Origin: Panicum virgatum
Taxonomy: Eukaryota; Streptophyta; Magnoliopsida; Poales; Poaceae
Length of the DNA stretch: 64,000 nucleotides
Assembly: GCF_016808335.1 (NCBI RefSeq)
Contig: NC_053137.1
Span: forward strand, 47,483,781-47,547,780
Direction: 5' to 3'
A program made the translations under genes and the position numbers. Under the pieces are notes generated by a model. It did not search any database and was not told the origin of the DNA. It saw only the letters and a list, made by a program, of their open reading frames with translations. Shown here one piece after another: positions 25,738 through 38,687 of the stretch. Every line of letters begins with the position of its first letter. Positions within the stretch are counted from its first letter, which is position 1.

Positions 25738-26612
25738 TTGATTGACACCCTACCAACAAGAATGCGTGAGTTACATCAGTGGTACTTGAAAGCATGTGCA
25801 GAGGGGTATATAATGCTAGCTGCTCGAATTAAACATACCCATTTCTATCGGGGAATGGATGACATTTGGATTGATTTTGACCACTTTTGGTTTCTATTCC
25901 ATCAAGACACCCTAGACAAGTCCTTCGTCAGTGTATGGTCTATGTAAGTGTTTTCTGTCAATTGTATACTCTAGCTCTACTAATTCGTTTAGATTTCTCA
26001 TTCCCTCCTTTTATTTGTAATCGTGCAGGATGAAAATGCAAGAATGCCGGAAGAGCGGGATTTACAACGTTGGCTTCATAGATCCGAATGTTATACATGA
26101 GGAGTGTGTACGTCAATATCCTAATCGGACCGAGAATAATTTAGTCATGTCCTTGGAAGGGCAGCACGATCGCACATTCATTCTGTTGCCGTACAACTTC
26201 AAGTGAGTCCTTTCACTTTTTGAGTCACTTCAACTAGCCAATAAGTGTATATATCTAACATTTCTTGTATCCATATGTATGTATCAATAGTTTCCACTGG
26301 ATCCTACTTGTGATCGAAATCGATCGGTCCTGAGTTACTGTGCGGGACTCCTTGAATAAGCCACCAGAATTATATCAAAATCTCGTAGACATCATGCAAA
26401 GGGCATGGTCTCGGTTCCTCAAAACACAATTAGGAGTCGCATCAACACCGACTGAGCTTCAATTCAACCATAACAAGCCGGTACGAATATCGCACATCTA
26501 CTTTCATTTATTCAAACAGCATGAATATTTCATAACATGTATATATGTATATATGTATATAGTGTTTGAGACAGAACCAAGGAACCAACCTCTGCGGATA
26601 CTACGTATGTGA
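25738..26612 (+). pseudogene. CACTA-associated Ulp1/C48-like protease fragment
   Basis: Exons at 25738-25945 (LHQWYLKACAEGYIMLAARI ... LDKSFVSVWSM), about 26030-26202 and 26290-26600 resemble the second protein of grass CACTA elements. The C48 triad is visible: His in FHWILLVIEID, Asp in VRDSLNKPP, Cys in NLCGYYVCEHM. A TGA interrupts the frame at about 26332, between His and Asp. C48 enzymes cleave SUMO-type isopeptide bonds, but the role of transposon-borne versions is unknown. Confidence 0.75.
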
Positions 26613-26888
26613 GCACATGCACTTTTTTTGTCGGAAAAAACTTATGAGAATTCATACTTGTAAATATTATTGTCTTTTATCCATGTATGTATATAATTTT
26701 TTTATTTGCTTTGCTCCATATACAAATACGAATTCTAGATACGAGTACGAATACACAAACCGCTGCGAGTACGACTACTAATACTAATTAATTGAAATTG
26801 AAAGGAAAAGAGATCAAATATAAATCATCAAAAAGAAAAAAATCGTTTAGTACTAAACTGCTCGGCCTAGCTGCTGGCGTGGCCAGCA

Positions 26889-27055
26889 GTTTAGTACCGG
26901 TTGGTGTTACCAACCGGTACTAAACAGGCCGTTTAGTACCGGGCCAGCTGACCGGTACTAAGTGTGCGTGCACTTAGTACCGGAGGAGCGGTACCGGTCG
27001 GGAAACCGGTACAAACCGGAGGTTCCCGACCGGTACTAATAAGAGATTTTCTAGC
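26889..27055. repeat. CACTA subterminal hairpin repeats
   Basis: GTTTAGTACCGGTTGG and its inverse CCAACCGGTACTAAAC (26889-26925) form a perfect 16-bp hairpin with a 5-nt loop. Further inverted TACCGG/CCGGTA copies follow to 27055. They are probably transposase-binding sites. Confidence 0.85.
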
Positions 27056-27060
27056 AGCGA

Positions 27061-27905
27061 GAGGCTCTATCCATCCCCATCCCACCAACCAAACACACCC
27101 TTAAAAGGAGCAAGCTGGACCCTCTAGCAGGCCAGCTTGAGGCCTACAATCCTCCCCGTAGACATGTCCCGCGCTGGGACTGAAGTCGCTGTATTACCAT
27201 CAGATTGAGGATTTTGGAAGCTTCTGAAAACCAGCACAGCAAAACACGGCTAGGAGGGAGTAGCCCTTCAGGTGGCTGGTGCAGCATCAGTGTCCACTAC
27301 ACTGCCCAGGTCGGGTCTGGAACCATTGCATGTCGGCCGTGAAAACTCAGCGGGGTGCTCTCCCAAGCACAACACATGCATGGCTAAAGTATGATCAGGA
27401 GGGGAGGAAAAGGAAGCTGCAGCCAGCTTGGAAATGGCTTCATTGTTATTGACACGTAACGCGGCGCAAGCTTCGCAGTAGCTTTCTAGGAGTACCTTTG
27501 GTAGCCTAGCCCCAGCCACACTGAGGTCATCAGACGGACCATGGCCACGGAACTGTTCACATCATTCCACTACATAAGTCTTTTGTATATGGTTTGTGTG
27601 GATATCATTCCGGTTAAAGAGAAATTCCAGAATTCGTTCTTGAAGAGGGCAAATGGAAGTTCGTCGACGGGGTATGAAGTGGGAACGGGAACTCGGAGCT
27701 TGTCCAGACTCCAGACAGAGCCTGAAACTGACACTGTGTATAAGAAATACTAGTACAGTGCATGCTAGGATCGTGGCCGCAGCCTTCGCAGTGTTTACTT
27801 CGCGAAAAAAGTTTGAATTTTGGTATTGTATCATATTTTGTTGGTATTTGATAATTAATGTCTAATTATGAACTAATTAGATTTTCATCTCGTATGAAAC
27901 AGTTA
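27061..27905. other. Intergenic, no gene recognised
   Basis: It begins with CCAACCAAACACACCC, which resembles the right end of a GGGTGTGTTTGGTT-type MITE whose left end was not found. A minus-strand 83-codon ORF at 27268-27519 has no recognisable domain. Confidence 0.4.
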
Positions 27906-28110
27906 TGTTAGATTTAGTCCAACATCGAAAATTGATGGTGGAGAAGCACAATATATAAGGCGGGGCAGTCTTCACCTGTAAGGCTAGTTTTTTGGATTGA
28001 GTTAGGCCCGAGGTCTTGGTTGGTTGGGCTTCGGTGGATCTGAGCTTGGTAGGGTGCTGGCTCGTGGGTATAGCGGGTCGGGTCAGATTCCGCTGCGCAC
28101 TCTAATAAGT
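27906..28110 (+). mobile_element. Possible LTR of a copia-type or TRIM element
   Basis: The sequence starts TGTTAGATTTAGTCCAACAT and has a TATA-like ATATATAAGG about 50 bp in, then GGATTGAGTTAGGCCC and TGGTTGGGCTTCGG. This resembles short copia/TRIM LTRs of plants. The right end, the target duplication and any second LTR could not be fixed. Confidence 0.4.
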
Positions 28111-30200
28111 TATACTGTGTAATTTGGTTTTTTTCAACTGTATTTAATACTCTATACATGTATTCGAAGATTCGATGTGATGGGTACCGTAGAATTTTTT
28201 TTTGGAAACTAAACATAAACAAGGCCTCAGAGTAGTAACTCTGAATGCGAAGTCTAAACAAGAGAGAGAATTCCCGAGTCGTGCTCCGAGGTAATCTGCC
28301 GCCATCTATCACAGGCCACTGGGGCCAGCGGTCCCGGAGAACATCTCCCAAACTTTGGGAATCCAAGGCCTAGATCTCGTAGGAGTGCATTGCATCTGCG
28401 ACTGATGACCCCCCGACCAGTTAGCTGGCAGCCGCTAGTGACCGATGGCGAGCCGCGAGCGCAAGCGCGGGGCGGGTGCATTGCATTGCATCCCCACCCC
28501 CGGTGAAGAAGATTGGCTACGGCACGTGAACGTGCAGTGGTGCTCCGTGCAGGGACGCGGGAATGAATGTCTGTCCCGCTCTGGCCCGATCCGCGACCGA
28601 CCACGGACCACGCCTCCGGGCCGGCCGGGCCGGACGAGGCGTACCGTCACCACCTCAGGTTGAACGAGTCAAAAAGCTGCGGCATCGCGGCCACCCGTCG
28701 GCTAGCCCAGGAAGCGTCAACAGCGAGCGGCGGTTGGTCGGACTGGCAATCATCATGCGGCCGCTCGCGTACGTCGTCGTCCGGCCGCGCCGCGCAGACC
28801 CTCCACGTCGCCGGTCGATGGGCCGGGCTCCTCCGGGGCAGCACATGGGAGAGCGTGCGGCCGCCGCGGCATCGCTACGCCCCGGCGTGGTGGCGCAGCG
28901 GCTTGGCTGGCTGTTTTTGGCACGGCGTGCATAGGGACCGCGGGCCGGGCGGGCACGGCACGGGGGCCGCGCGCTCGCGACGTGCTCTGCTCTGCTGGCT
29001 GGCTCCCGCGGCGCGCTGCCGCGCCGCCCACCCCCACGTTGCCGGTCTGCTGGCGCCTGGCGCGGCCCGCGGCGGGCGGGGACGACGCCGACGAGCAGAC
29101 CGAACGCGCGCGCGGACCTCTGGCTGCAGGCCTGTACGTGACGAGCGACAGGCCTACATACAGGTGGTGCCCGTGTGGGAGCGCCGGGCGGGACGGCGCC
29201 GTGTGTTCGACGTGGTAAAATCGCTCGCTCACCGCGCGGCCGGCCGATCGGCAGCAGGAAAAACAGACGCACATGCAGGGATGGAGGCCAAGCAGGCCTT
29301 GCGCCTCTGTCCGTTGCCGAATCGCCAGCAACCGAGACCTGTGCGGGTCACGGTGCATCGCTCTCGGCAGCGGCGGTGCCCATGGCGCGGTGGGCGTCCG
29401 ATCAGTGCGTATCTACGAACGCATACGAATCAGAAACCGAAGTCGTTGCGGGTGGAAGAGTAGAGACCATGCACGATACTTGAGGACAAAAAGGGTGTCG
29501 GGTGTGGGTACTGCACCTGGTCAAAACTCGATCGTACGACTAGACTGCTAGCAAGCTGACCTGGACACGTGCGTCTGCTGCGCTAGATTGCTGGTAGGAG
29601 TAGCTGCCTGGTGCTACGACATGCTGGGTGTGCTCATTTGCGCCAAGGCGACGAAAAGCTTCCATGTTACGGCTACACCCACACCACGATCCTTGCCCCA
29701 GCAGCCCGGCGAATGATGACCAGTGATCCTTTACTCCTAGGCTCTCTGTTCTCTCTGTAACCAGCCACGCCTCGCTTTGGCGGGGTGTTGCTACGGCGGC
29801 CACCACCACGCACGCACCCCCTCTCTCCTCCCCAAGCTCCCGAGTTGGAGATTTCAGTGAGACCGCGGATGCGGCTTCCTGGCGCAGAGGGACCTCCGGG
29901 GGGGGGGGGGGGGGGGGGGATGCAACGGCGTCATCTACTCATCGGCCGCCCACGGATTCTCCAAGACGCGTACGGTGGGGGCCGGCCGGGGACGAATAAT
30001 TCCGACTTCCGAGTGCCGACGAGACCCATCCGTGATCCGGCATGTATCCCACATGGAGCGGTCGCCAACTCCCATCGATCCTGATGACATCCGGCCTTAA
30101 CCACTGGATCACCTTTCCAAGCTTAGATTAGATAGATTCGTTCGGTTACAGTTACGGACTCGTACGTAGTATATTGTGTTACGGCTACGGGCTTGGAGTC
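28111..30200. other. GC-rich upstream region of ACC oxidase B, no gene recognised
   Basis: At 28.4-29.5 kb the DNA is very GC- and CpG-rich and gives ORFs of 200-300 codons on several frames of both strands. Their composition (Arg, Ala, Pro, Gly) and mutual overlap point to artefacts, and no domain is seen. The 29.8-30.2 kb part is the proximal promoter of copy B. Confidence 0.5.
29898..29919 (+). repeat. Homopolymer G22
   Basis: Twenty-two consecutive G about 390 bp upstream of the ACC oxidase B start codon. Confidence 0.95.
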
Positions 30201-30206
30201 TATAAA
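30201..30206 (+). promoter_or_regulatory. TATA box of ACC oxidase B
   Basis: TATAAA within TCTATAAATTGC, 104-109 bp upstream of the start codon. It shares the CTATAAATTGC core with copy A. Confidence 0.8.
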
Positions 30207-30309
30207 TTGCACCACGGACGCCCAGTTTTTCTCACAGCAGCTAGCATTTGCATTCACATTCAGAGTCGTTGTTACTCGGGGAAGATCGGAGTTGTTTCGA
30301 GAGCTGGAA

Positions 30310-31501
<1,192 letters not shown>

Positions 31502-32725
31502 CAATGTGTTCGGCATCCTCGCTGTGTCGTTTGTTCGCTGTTGCTCTGCTCTCGACCAGCATGTGTTGTAGTTGTGCCCGTAAAAGCCCGTTTTAGCGAG
31601 CCCCCTTGTGCGGTTTCTGCCTGTGTTCTCAAGTTGCAGGACAGAATTTTATCTTATTTTGTCTTTTCGAAGATATTAGAAAAATGCCACGCCGTTGGTG
31701 CCTCCGAGAGACCCGTCACGGACATATATATATCAGTGTTTATAAAGTTTTGTTGCTTGAGGGCTCGGTCAAATTTGAATTGAGTTGCTAAATGTGTGTA
31801 TGATGTGTGAAGCGTTGAAATATGTCTGGATCATCTATGCGTCCGTAGCGAGAAAGCATGTATGTGACAGTCATCGTAGGGGTTGACGCTGTGGTATATG
31901 CAGTGTGGAAGTTGATTTAACCCGTCACCGATACAAATTAAGGGGGTTGGTTTCGCAAAAATCTTTAGGATTTTTTGTCAGTTCAGGAGATTTTATGTGA
32001 AAGAGACTTGGGCAGAGTGCCAATTGATTTTAGTCAAATTCAAAGTTTTTGTCAATGGACTGCGGGTTGATTTCATCAAAGTTTAGGGTTTTTTTTTTCA
32101 AAATTTTCGTCCCCAACTATTCTTAACCATTGGATCGGCCGATCCGACAGTCGAGGTGATTTGGAATGACGTGGCTACCCTCCGGTACAAGGGAATGCAC
32201 CAGAATTAGTAGGAAAGATGAGCCGTTCTATCGAGAATAGAGCTTGTAGCGCGTTAGTACGTAGTACGTACGGTAACTTTCTTGATTATTTTCACTGTGC
32301 CAATAACCTATAACATAATCGGTCGTTAGTACTAGGTACCGATTGGTTCATTTTACCGGGTCCGTTTACTGTGAATCCGCTGTGAATGACATCTGCAGAA
32401 CAGTGATCTCTCTGTTAACAACTCAAGCTTTTATGATTTGGGATCACACTGCCTGATACTGGGCTGACAATGCCGATCGCTTTGGTAAGAAGTTACTACT
32501 GTAGCTGTTAGCCCAACCCAGCCCATTCCTTGAAAAAAGCCTTTCGGGCCACATTTTTCGAAGAAAGCCCAGACGACGGCGTTTATTATCTAGTCCCTGA
32601 ACGGTGGGTCCTAGTCCTAGCGCGCCAACGCCCGTTCTGTGCTCCAAGTCCACCAGCTCCGCACCCTCGCACCAATGCCCTCGCGCCAAGACAGCGGAGC
32701 CGCTCCGACGTGGCCAAGCATCAGA
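31502..32725. other. Intergenic between ACC oxidase B and PDIL2-3
   Basis: Holds the 3' UTR of ACC oxidase B and the distal promoter of PDIL2-3. No further gene or transposon end is recognised. Confidence 0.6.
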
Positions 32726-32744
32726 CGTGGAGGGCATCTATTGG
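32726..32744 (-). promoter_or_regulatory. ER stress response element (ERSE), perfect match
   Basis: The plus strand reads CGTGG, nine bases, ATTGG. On the minus strand this is CCAAT-N9-CCACG, the exact ERSE consensus bound by NF-Y plus a bZIP factor in the unfolded-protein response. It lies 126-144 bp upstream of the PDIL2-3 start codon. A second CGACGTGGCC core lies 13-20 bp further upstream. Plant PDI genes are commonly UPR-induced. Confidence 0.75.
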
Positions 32745-32869
32745 TCGGCACACGCGTTCATCTTCTCGTGAGGAAGCAAGGCTTAAATCCCAGCACCACG
32801 ACGACGGGGCCGATCGCCACGGTCTCCTCTCCCCCACTGCCCCGCTTCCAGAAGCTTCGGCGCTCCGCC

Positions 32870-35800
32870 ATGCGTCCCGCCGTCCTCGCGGCGCTCCTCG
32901 TCGCCGCCGCGGCCGCCTCCCCGGCCGCCGCGCTCTACTCGGCGGGCTCCCCCGTCCTCCAGCTCAACCCCAACAACTTCAAATCCAAGGTCCGGCTCGC
33001 CTCCCGCTGCCTCCCCCGCCGCCAGATCGGCGCCTCCATTTGGCTTTAACGTTCTGATTTGGCTGCAGGTGCTGAACTCGAACGGGGTGGTGCTGGTTGA
33101 GTTCTTCGCGCCGTGGTGCGGGCACTGCAAGCAGCTGGCCCCCGCCTGGGAGAAGGCCGCCGGCGTGCTCAAGGGCGTTGCGACGGTCGCCGCCCTCGAC
33201 GCCGACGCGCACCAGGCTCTCGCGCAGGTGAGCGTGCCACCTGTGTGACCGTATCGTTTCCTTATGATTCGCCCACGCTTGTGTGTGTTGATCTGCTGGC
33301 GCAGCGGAGTGATCCCGACATCAGTTGTTGCGATTGTATTGTCCTTCTGTCTTATTAGGTGGTAGTTTCTCACTGATGCATGCAACATACCAACACCAGT
33401 TTGATTTGATATTCAAATGTTAAACCCGGGATGGTTTTTGTTCATTTGCTGCGATCCTTAGCAGTGCAGTGTCGCACATATTGGTGGCTTAAGATTGGTA
33501 AATTTACTGGTAGCTTCTTCCTCTTAGGCACCGTGTAAAAGCAGATAAGCTAGAATTCATACTGATATATTTTGTGCATACCGAACTTGTTTAATTGAAA
33601 ACTACTCCTTTGCGGGATATGGCAGTTCTGCACAGCAATTTATTTTGAGAGCGAGAGGAAGCACCCTGGTTCCTTTTGTTTCAATCAAACAACCAGTCTT
33701 ACTTTATTTACAGAAAATTTCCTGCAATGCTTCAGAATTCGGCTGAAGAATGGTACAATATACTTCAGAATTTTTATCTAGAATTTGGTTTACAAAATGT
33801 TTATGTTTCAATAGAAATTTGTTGCTAATGTGTCTCTTAAAACACCCGTAAGATGAAATAGCCCCAAGAATCCATTATCAGATGCAATAAGCACCCTCAC
33901 TATGGGAAATCAGAGAAGCCAATACAAAATTGGGGTTAAATTATATGATTGAAATAATTTTGGTAAAATGACCCTAGATGATACCTAGGCTTATAGTTCT
34001 TCTGTTTCACTTCTCCAAGTAGTCATCTCAATTAGTAACGCCAAATTGACAACCTAAAATTTTGATCTGACTTGTTTATTATCATGTATGGATCTGTGCA
34101 TGGAATGCTACCAATTTAGTTAAATGTTTGCTGATCTATGATGCATCTTTTTTGAAGGAATATGGAATCAGGGGATTTCCAACTATAAAGGTGTTTGTCC
34201 CTGGTAAACCTCCAGTTGATTATCAAGGAGCAAGAGATGTAAAGCCAATTGTAGAATTTGCTCTGTCTCAGGTTTGTTGCATTGAACGATACTTAGATGG
34301 CCATGTTTTCCTTCTATTTGTTTGCAGGATATATTTCAGTCACTTTTATTGTATACTACTAGGTTACTAGGCATTAGTTATGTTTTTTCTGTTCCTTTTT
34401 CCTGTGCAGAACTGCAAACCTCTTGCACTTGTTCTTGCAAACCGTTTAGCTTCAGTAGTTCTAGAGGAGTCTGCTGTGTGCTAACATAAATGACTTTGGA
34501 TCTCATTGTACTACAAAAACAGCAGTTCTCTTTCTAGTGACTGATGATAGTTTTGTGCATTTTTTACTGTTTTGTTTAAGTCTTTTTGTTTAAACACATG
34601 ACTATCCTAACCAGTGCCTTAAAGTATGAAGTTCTTGTCTATTACACATTGAGGGATCCAAATTCCGTGTTCAAATTCTGAGTGCATTCTACTATTCACA
34701 GGTCAAGGCCCTTCTTAGAGATAGATTGAATGGTAAGGCATCAGGAGGGTCAAGTGGCAAGGCATCTGGAGGTTCAAGCGAGAAAAATGAACCAAGTGCA
34801 TCAGTAGAACTAAATTCACGTAATTTTGATGAACTTGTCGTCAAAAGCAAGGACCTTTGGATTGTGGAATTCTATGCACCATGGTATGGAGCTTATTGTA
34901 CACGTAATTTCCATGCTGTAGCTTGGTTGATTACATATTATTTACTACCATTTGGGATCTGATTATTTATCTAGTAGAAGAGAAGAAAAAAAAGGTCAAG
35001 CAAAGCTGTGTACAATTTTCGTAATCTCTTAATAAGTATTCTAGGGTCATTTTTCTCGATAATCTTGCATGTTATTCACTTACTAAGTATGTTCTACAAT
35101 ATTCTTTCTTAATTGTGGGTGCTTAAGAAGTTTGACGTGTACATTGTTTCAGGTGTGGGCACTGTAAGAAATTAGCACCTGAATGGAAAAAGGCTGCGAA
35201 GAAGTTGAAGGGCCAAGTGAAGCTAGGGCATGTTGATTGTGATGCTGAAAAGGTGTCTTTTTTTGTTCTGTCACCTTATTGGCTTCTTTTGTTATTCTGC
35301 ATGCATATCTTACCCCTACTTTTTAGGTTTTTGCAGAAATAATCTCTACCAATAGCATAGATTGCATCATTCTTGTATTGCCCATACTTATCAATCTCAT
35401 CACAGCTTTCAATGCATTCCCAAGCTGGTTACATCTAAATGCATACTGGCAAGAGTTGAGGAACTGTATGAATACATACAGTTTAGAAAGTTGAAACTTC
35501 ACCTTGGAAAATATGAATGCATACATGGAAACCTAACCTCCTCATACACTACTTTCCCAAGTATCACTAATTCACTATTATTCAATTTCTCGTATTTTGC
35601 AGTCCTTGATGAGCAAGTACAAGGTTGAAGGCTTCCCGACTATTTTGGTATTTGGTGCTGATAAGGAGAGCCCATTCCCGTACCAGGGGGCTAGAGTTGC
35701 ATCTGCCATTGAGTCCTTTGCATTGGAGCAGTTGGAAGCCAACTCTGGTCCAGCTGAAGTTTCTGAGTTGACTGGCCCGGTAAGACCAAGTCTTCATGAT

Positions 35801-36757
35801 GCTGACAATTTCTGGTAACTGTTGGTCTACAGGTGATGTTTGATGCAAGTGCTTGGCTTCTGTAGGATGTCATGGGGGAGAAGTGCGCTTCTGCTGCCAT
35901 TTGCTTTGTATCATTCCTTCCAGACATCCTGGATTCAAAGGCAGAAGGAAGAAACAAGTACCTTGAGCTCCTTCTTTCTGTTGCTGAGAAGTTCAAAAAG
36001 AGTCCATACAGGCAAGTGTCAGCTGAACTAATTACAGCCTTTACCAAAATGTGTCTTTCGTTCATCACTTTCAAAGGTGAAAGGCCAACAGTTTAATCAA
36101 TACAATATTTTGATTAGCACCTTAGCAAAAGCGAACATTAAGGTGTGTACTTGAAATGCTAAAAGTAATAGAGTTGAAACAAGATAATGAGTAACCTTGC
36201 GTGAACAAAATTAACAAGTTGATATATCAAACAATATACTGTGCAAGCTGACTATGCAATGATGAATGTTCTATGTTGAGTTGGCCCCGATAAAATCATT
36301 TGATACAATCCTTTATGTCTTGATTGATGAAAACTCCATCCCCTCCTCTGCCTTGCAGTTTTGTCTGGACAGCTGCTACCAAGCAACCTGATCTCGAGAA
36401 CCAGGTTGGAGTTGGTGGCTATGGCTATCCCGCCATGGTTGCTCTCAACGTGAAGAAAGGCGCATACGCACCACTCCGTAGCGCCTTCCAGCATGATGAA
36501 ATCATGTAAGCTCCTTCGGCTTATAGCTTCGGTTGTTTTATGTTCATTTGTCAGACGATTAACAAGAAGTAATCTTGTGCAGCGAGTTTGTGAAGGAAGC
36601 AGGGCGTGGTGGAAAGGGAAATCTTCCTCTCAACGGTGCCCCGACAGTAGTACCGTCGGAGCCATGGGACGGCAAGGATGGAGAGGAAATTGTGGAGGAT
36701 GAATTCTCCCTTGACGAGCTCATGGGCGATAGCTCCCCAGTAAACGATGAGTTGTGA
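32870..36757 (+). CDS. PDIL2-3: Protein disulfide isomerase-like, two thioredoxin domains (P5/PDIL2-3 type)
   Basis: This ER-lumen enzyme forms and rearranges disulfides during protein folding. The nine exons are 32870-32989, 33069-33227, 34158-34271, 34702-34883, 35153-35252, 35603-35779, 35866-36011, 36359-36505 and 36583-36757. They total 1320 bp and encode 439 aa, the usual length for the P5 class. The signal peptide covers about residues 1-22 (Ala-rich core). Thioredoxin domain 1 has [12 protein letters not shown] and domain 2 has [13 protein letters not shown], both with intact CGHC. They are joined by a Gly/Ser-rich linker ([14 protein letters not shown]). A P5-type C-terminal domain follows, with an acidic tail and the ER-retention signal NDEL. 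Intron 7 appears to use a GC donor (GCAAGT), and only this joining keeps the frame. An ERSE lies in the promoter. Confidence 0.96.
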
Positions 36758-38090
36758 TTCTAATGATTTTTGTAACTGATCTGTCATGAGCGTGCCGATT
36801 AGCCAGGCTGTAAATCTGAGGAACTCTGATTACTTGTTTCCGGTGAACGGCACAGTTTTAGTGTGCTTATTTTCAGTTTTTGGATGCTAGAATGGTTTTA
36901 AATTAAAGAGAACTGATGTGATGGCACGCTTTTTCCTTTTCCCTTTTTGTCCCTGAAATGAAGTCAGTTGTGCTGCGGATGATGCTTGCCCTGACTAACA
37001 CTTTCCGCTGAGAATAGGTCTGATTTGTTGGCTACTAAAATTCGCCATGCTAAAATTTGGGCACACACCAAAAAAATTGGCACTTTGGTTGAAATATAAA
37101 AAGTAGTTCACCTTTTAAAATTGCCATCATTTTGGAAAAAAAAAAAGAGATTTGCATGCCCACGTTTTGCTATGCTTATTTTGGCATGCCCATAGTTTGA
37201 TAGCTAACCAATCAAGCTCATATTACATAATTCTTTTCTTAAGGTAATATACATTCTTATTGATACTGTTAATCAATGTTACTTAAAAAAACATTGGCTT
37301 AGGATAACCGTAGATAAGCTATATATTTATAGTAGGAGCAGCTCGAAACAAAGCACTTGGATAATATTTGGTATCGAATCGTAGGCGCTAGTGTTTTACT
37401 TAGGAATGACGAGCCACGCCGCTCTTCTCCAAAGGCACGTTGAAACTTGAAAGCAGCAGCCTGCAGCCTGCAGCCTGCAGTGTTTCCTGTCTAGAAGTAC
37501 TACTTTCGCATGCCTTTTGCTGGATCAGTGCATCAGGTGACAAAGCAACATTATCATCGGAAGGCTCGGCAATTGCGACGTCCCTGCATATTGCTCTGTG
37601 CTGCCGTAGCTGTTCGGCTCAATGTGATGAGTGGTTAGTGCTGATTTGCAGTGGAAAAAAAGTATTGTAGTTTGGCTGGCTGGTGCTGATTTGAGAAAAA
37701 AGCACTATTGCTAGTTGCCAGCAGATCAGAGTGTCTCTGGGCAAGCAATCCTCTGGTCACTAGTGACTCGATCGATTTCTGGGTTTATAAAAACTGGGGG
37801 AGCTGTTCGTGCATTCTGCAGTCCATACAAGTCCGACCTACTCTAAAATCTGAACTCTGCTACAGCCAAGAGCGGAAGAGCCCAAGACTCGCACCGTCAG
37901 ACGCCAGTTCATAGTAGTACCACAGTCAACGGATGCCCGTAGTGGTAGTTGGTACAAGCACACAAACTGCAGCATCGCAAAAACACCAAATGGAAGCTGA
38001 CACCAAATGGAAACGGTGATATCCTTTTAAAAAAACGGTGATGGGCTGATGCGATGATTCATGATCGGCATCGAGAACACGAGTTTGGAC
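36758..38090. other. Intergenic 3' of PDIL2-3, no gene recognised
   Basis: Holds the 3' UTR of PDIL2-3, then AT-rich DNA. CTGCAGC is repeated three times at about 37458-37480. No coding pattern was recognised. Confidence 0.55.
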
Positions 38091-38687
38091 CAAGGTTAAC
38101 CTAACCGGTGGGAACCGGTCCGGTTTGACCGGTTACCGGTCAAACCGGTCCGGTCCGGTTCCGGTTTCGGCCGGTACCCAACCGGTCAAAATTCAAATTT
38201 TAAATTTGAATTCAAAAAATGAAAAATTCCCAAAAAATTCCTAAAAATACTTTAAGGTGTGATGAATCTAATGGTGTCAAATTTTCTCAAAAATTCATTC
38301 ATTTAGTATAGTTTGTGGGAATTTAAAGTTAAATCAAAAAAGAAAAAGAAAAAAAATGGACCGGCCCATGAAGGCCCACCGATCAAACCGGTCAAACCGG
38401 CCGGTAAACCGGTCAAACCGGTCGGTAAACCGGTCAAACCGGCCGGTAAACCGGTTGCACGGGAGCTTTTGAATTTCAAACCGATCAAACCGACCGGTAA
38501 ACCGGTGCCGGTAAACCGGTCAAACCGGCTGGTAAACCGGTCGGAACCGGTTGCATGGGAGTTTTTGAATTTATTTGAATTTGGATTTGAATTCAACCGG
38601 TTTCCACCGGTTACCGGCCTAACCGGTCCGGTAAACCGGTACCGGAGGGCGGCGGTTAGGCCGGTCCGGTCGGATTTTAAAACCCTG
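38091..38687. mobile_element. Non-autonomous hAT-like element with ACCGGT-rich arms, 597 bp
   Basis: The termini are CAAGGTTAACC and TTTTAAAACCCTG. A perfect 8-bp target duplication GTTTGGAC lies at 38083-38090 and 38688-38695. The arms are dense ACCGGTCAAACCGG/CCGGTAAACCGG arrays around an AT-rich core. A relative starts at 63719. Confidence 0.93.

Larger units (their letters stand above)
25690..27060 (+). mobile_element. CACTA element remnant with a C48 protease gene
   Basis: The right end carries arrays of TTTAGTACCGG/CCGGTACTAAA, the typical subterminal repeat of a large grass CACTA family, and stops at GAGATTTTCTAGCAGCG, a degenerate form of the usual terminal TAGTG. No CACTAC left end is found. 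The left border is set where gypsy leader gives way to coding sequence near 25.69 kb. The copy therefore lacks its left part and its transposase. Confidence 0.75.

Noticed and set aside
28567..29463. Long GC-rich ORFs upstream of ACC oxidase B
   Set aside because: Mutually overlapping on both strands and without recognisable domains.
38380..38560. Regularly repeated ACCGGT units resembling a CRISPR-like array
   Set aside because: They are the arm of an hAT-like element with an 8-bp target duplication; this is plant nuclear DNA.
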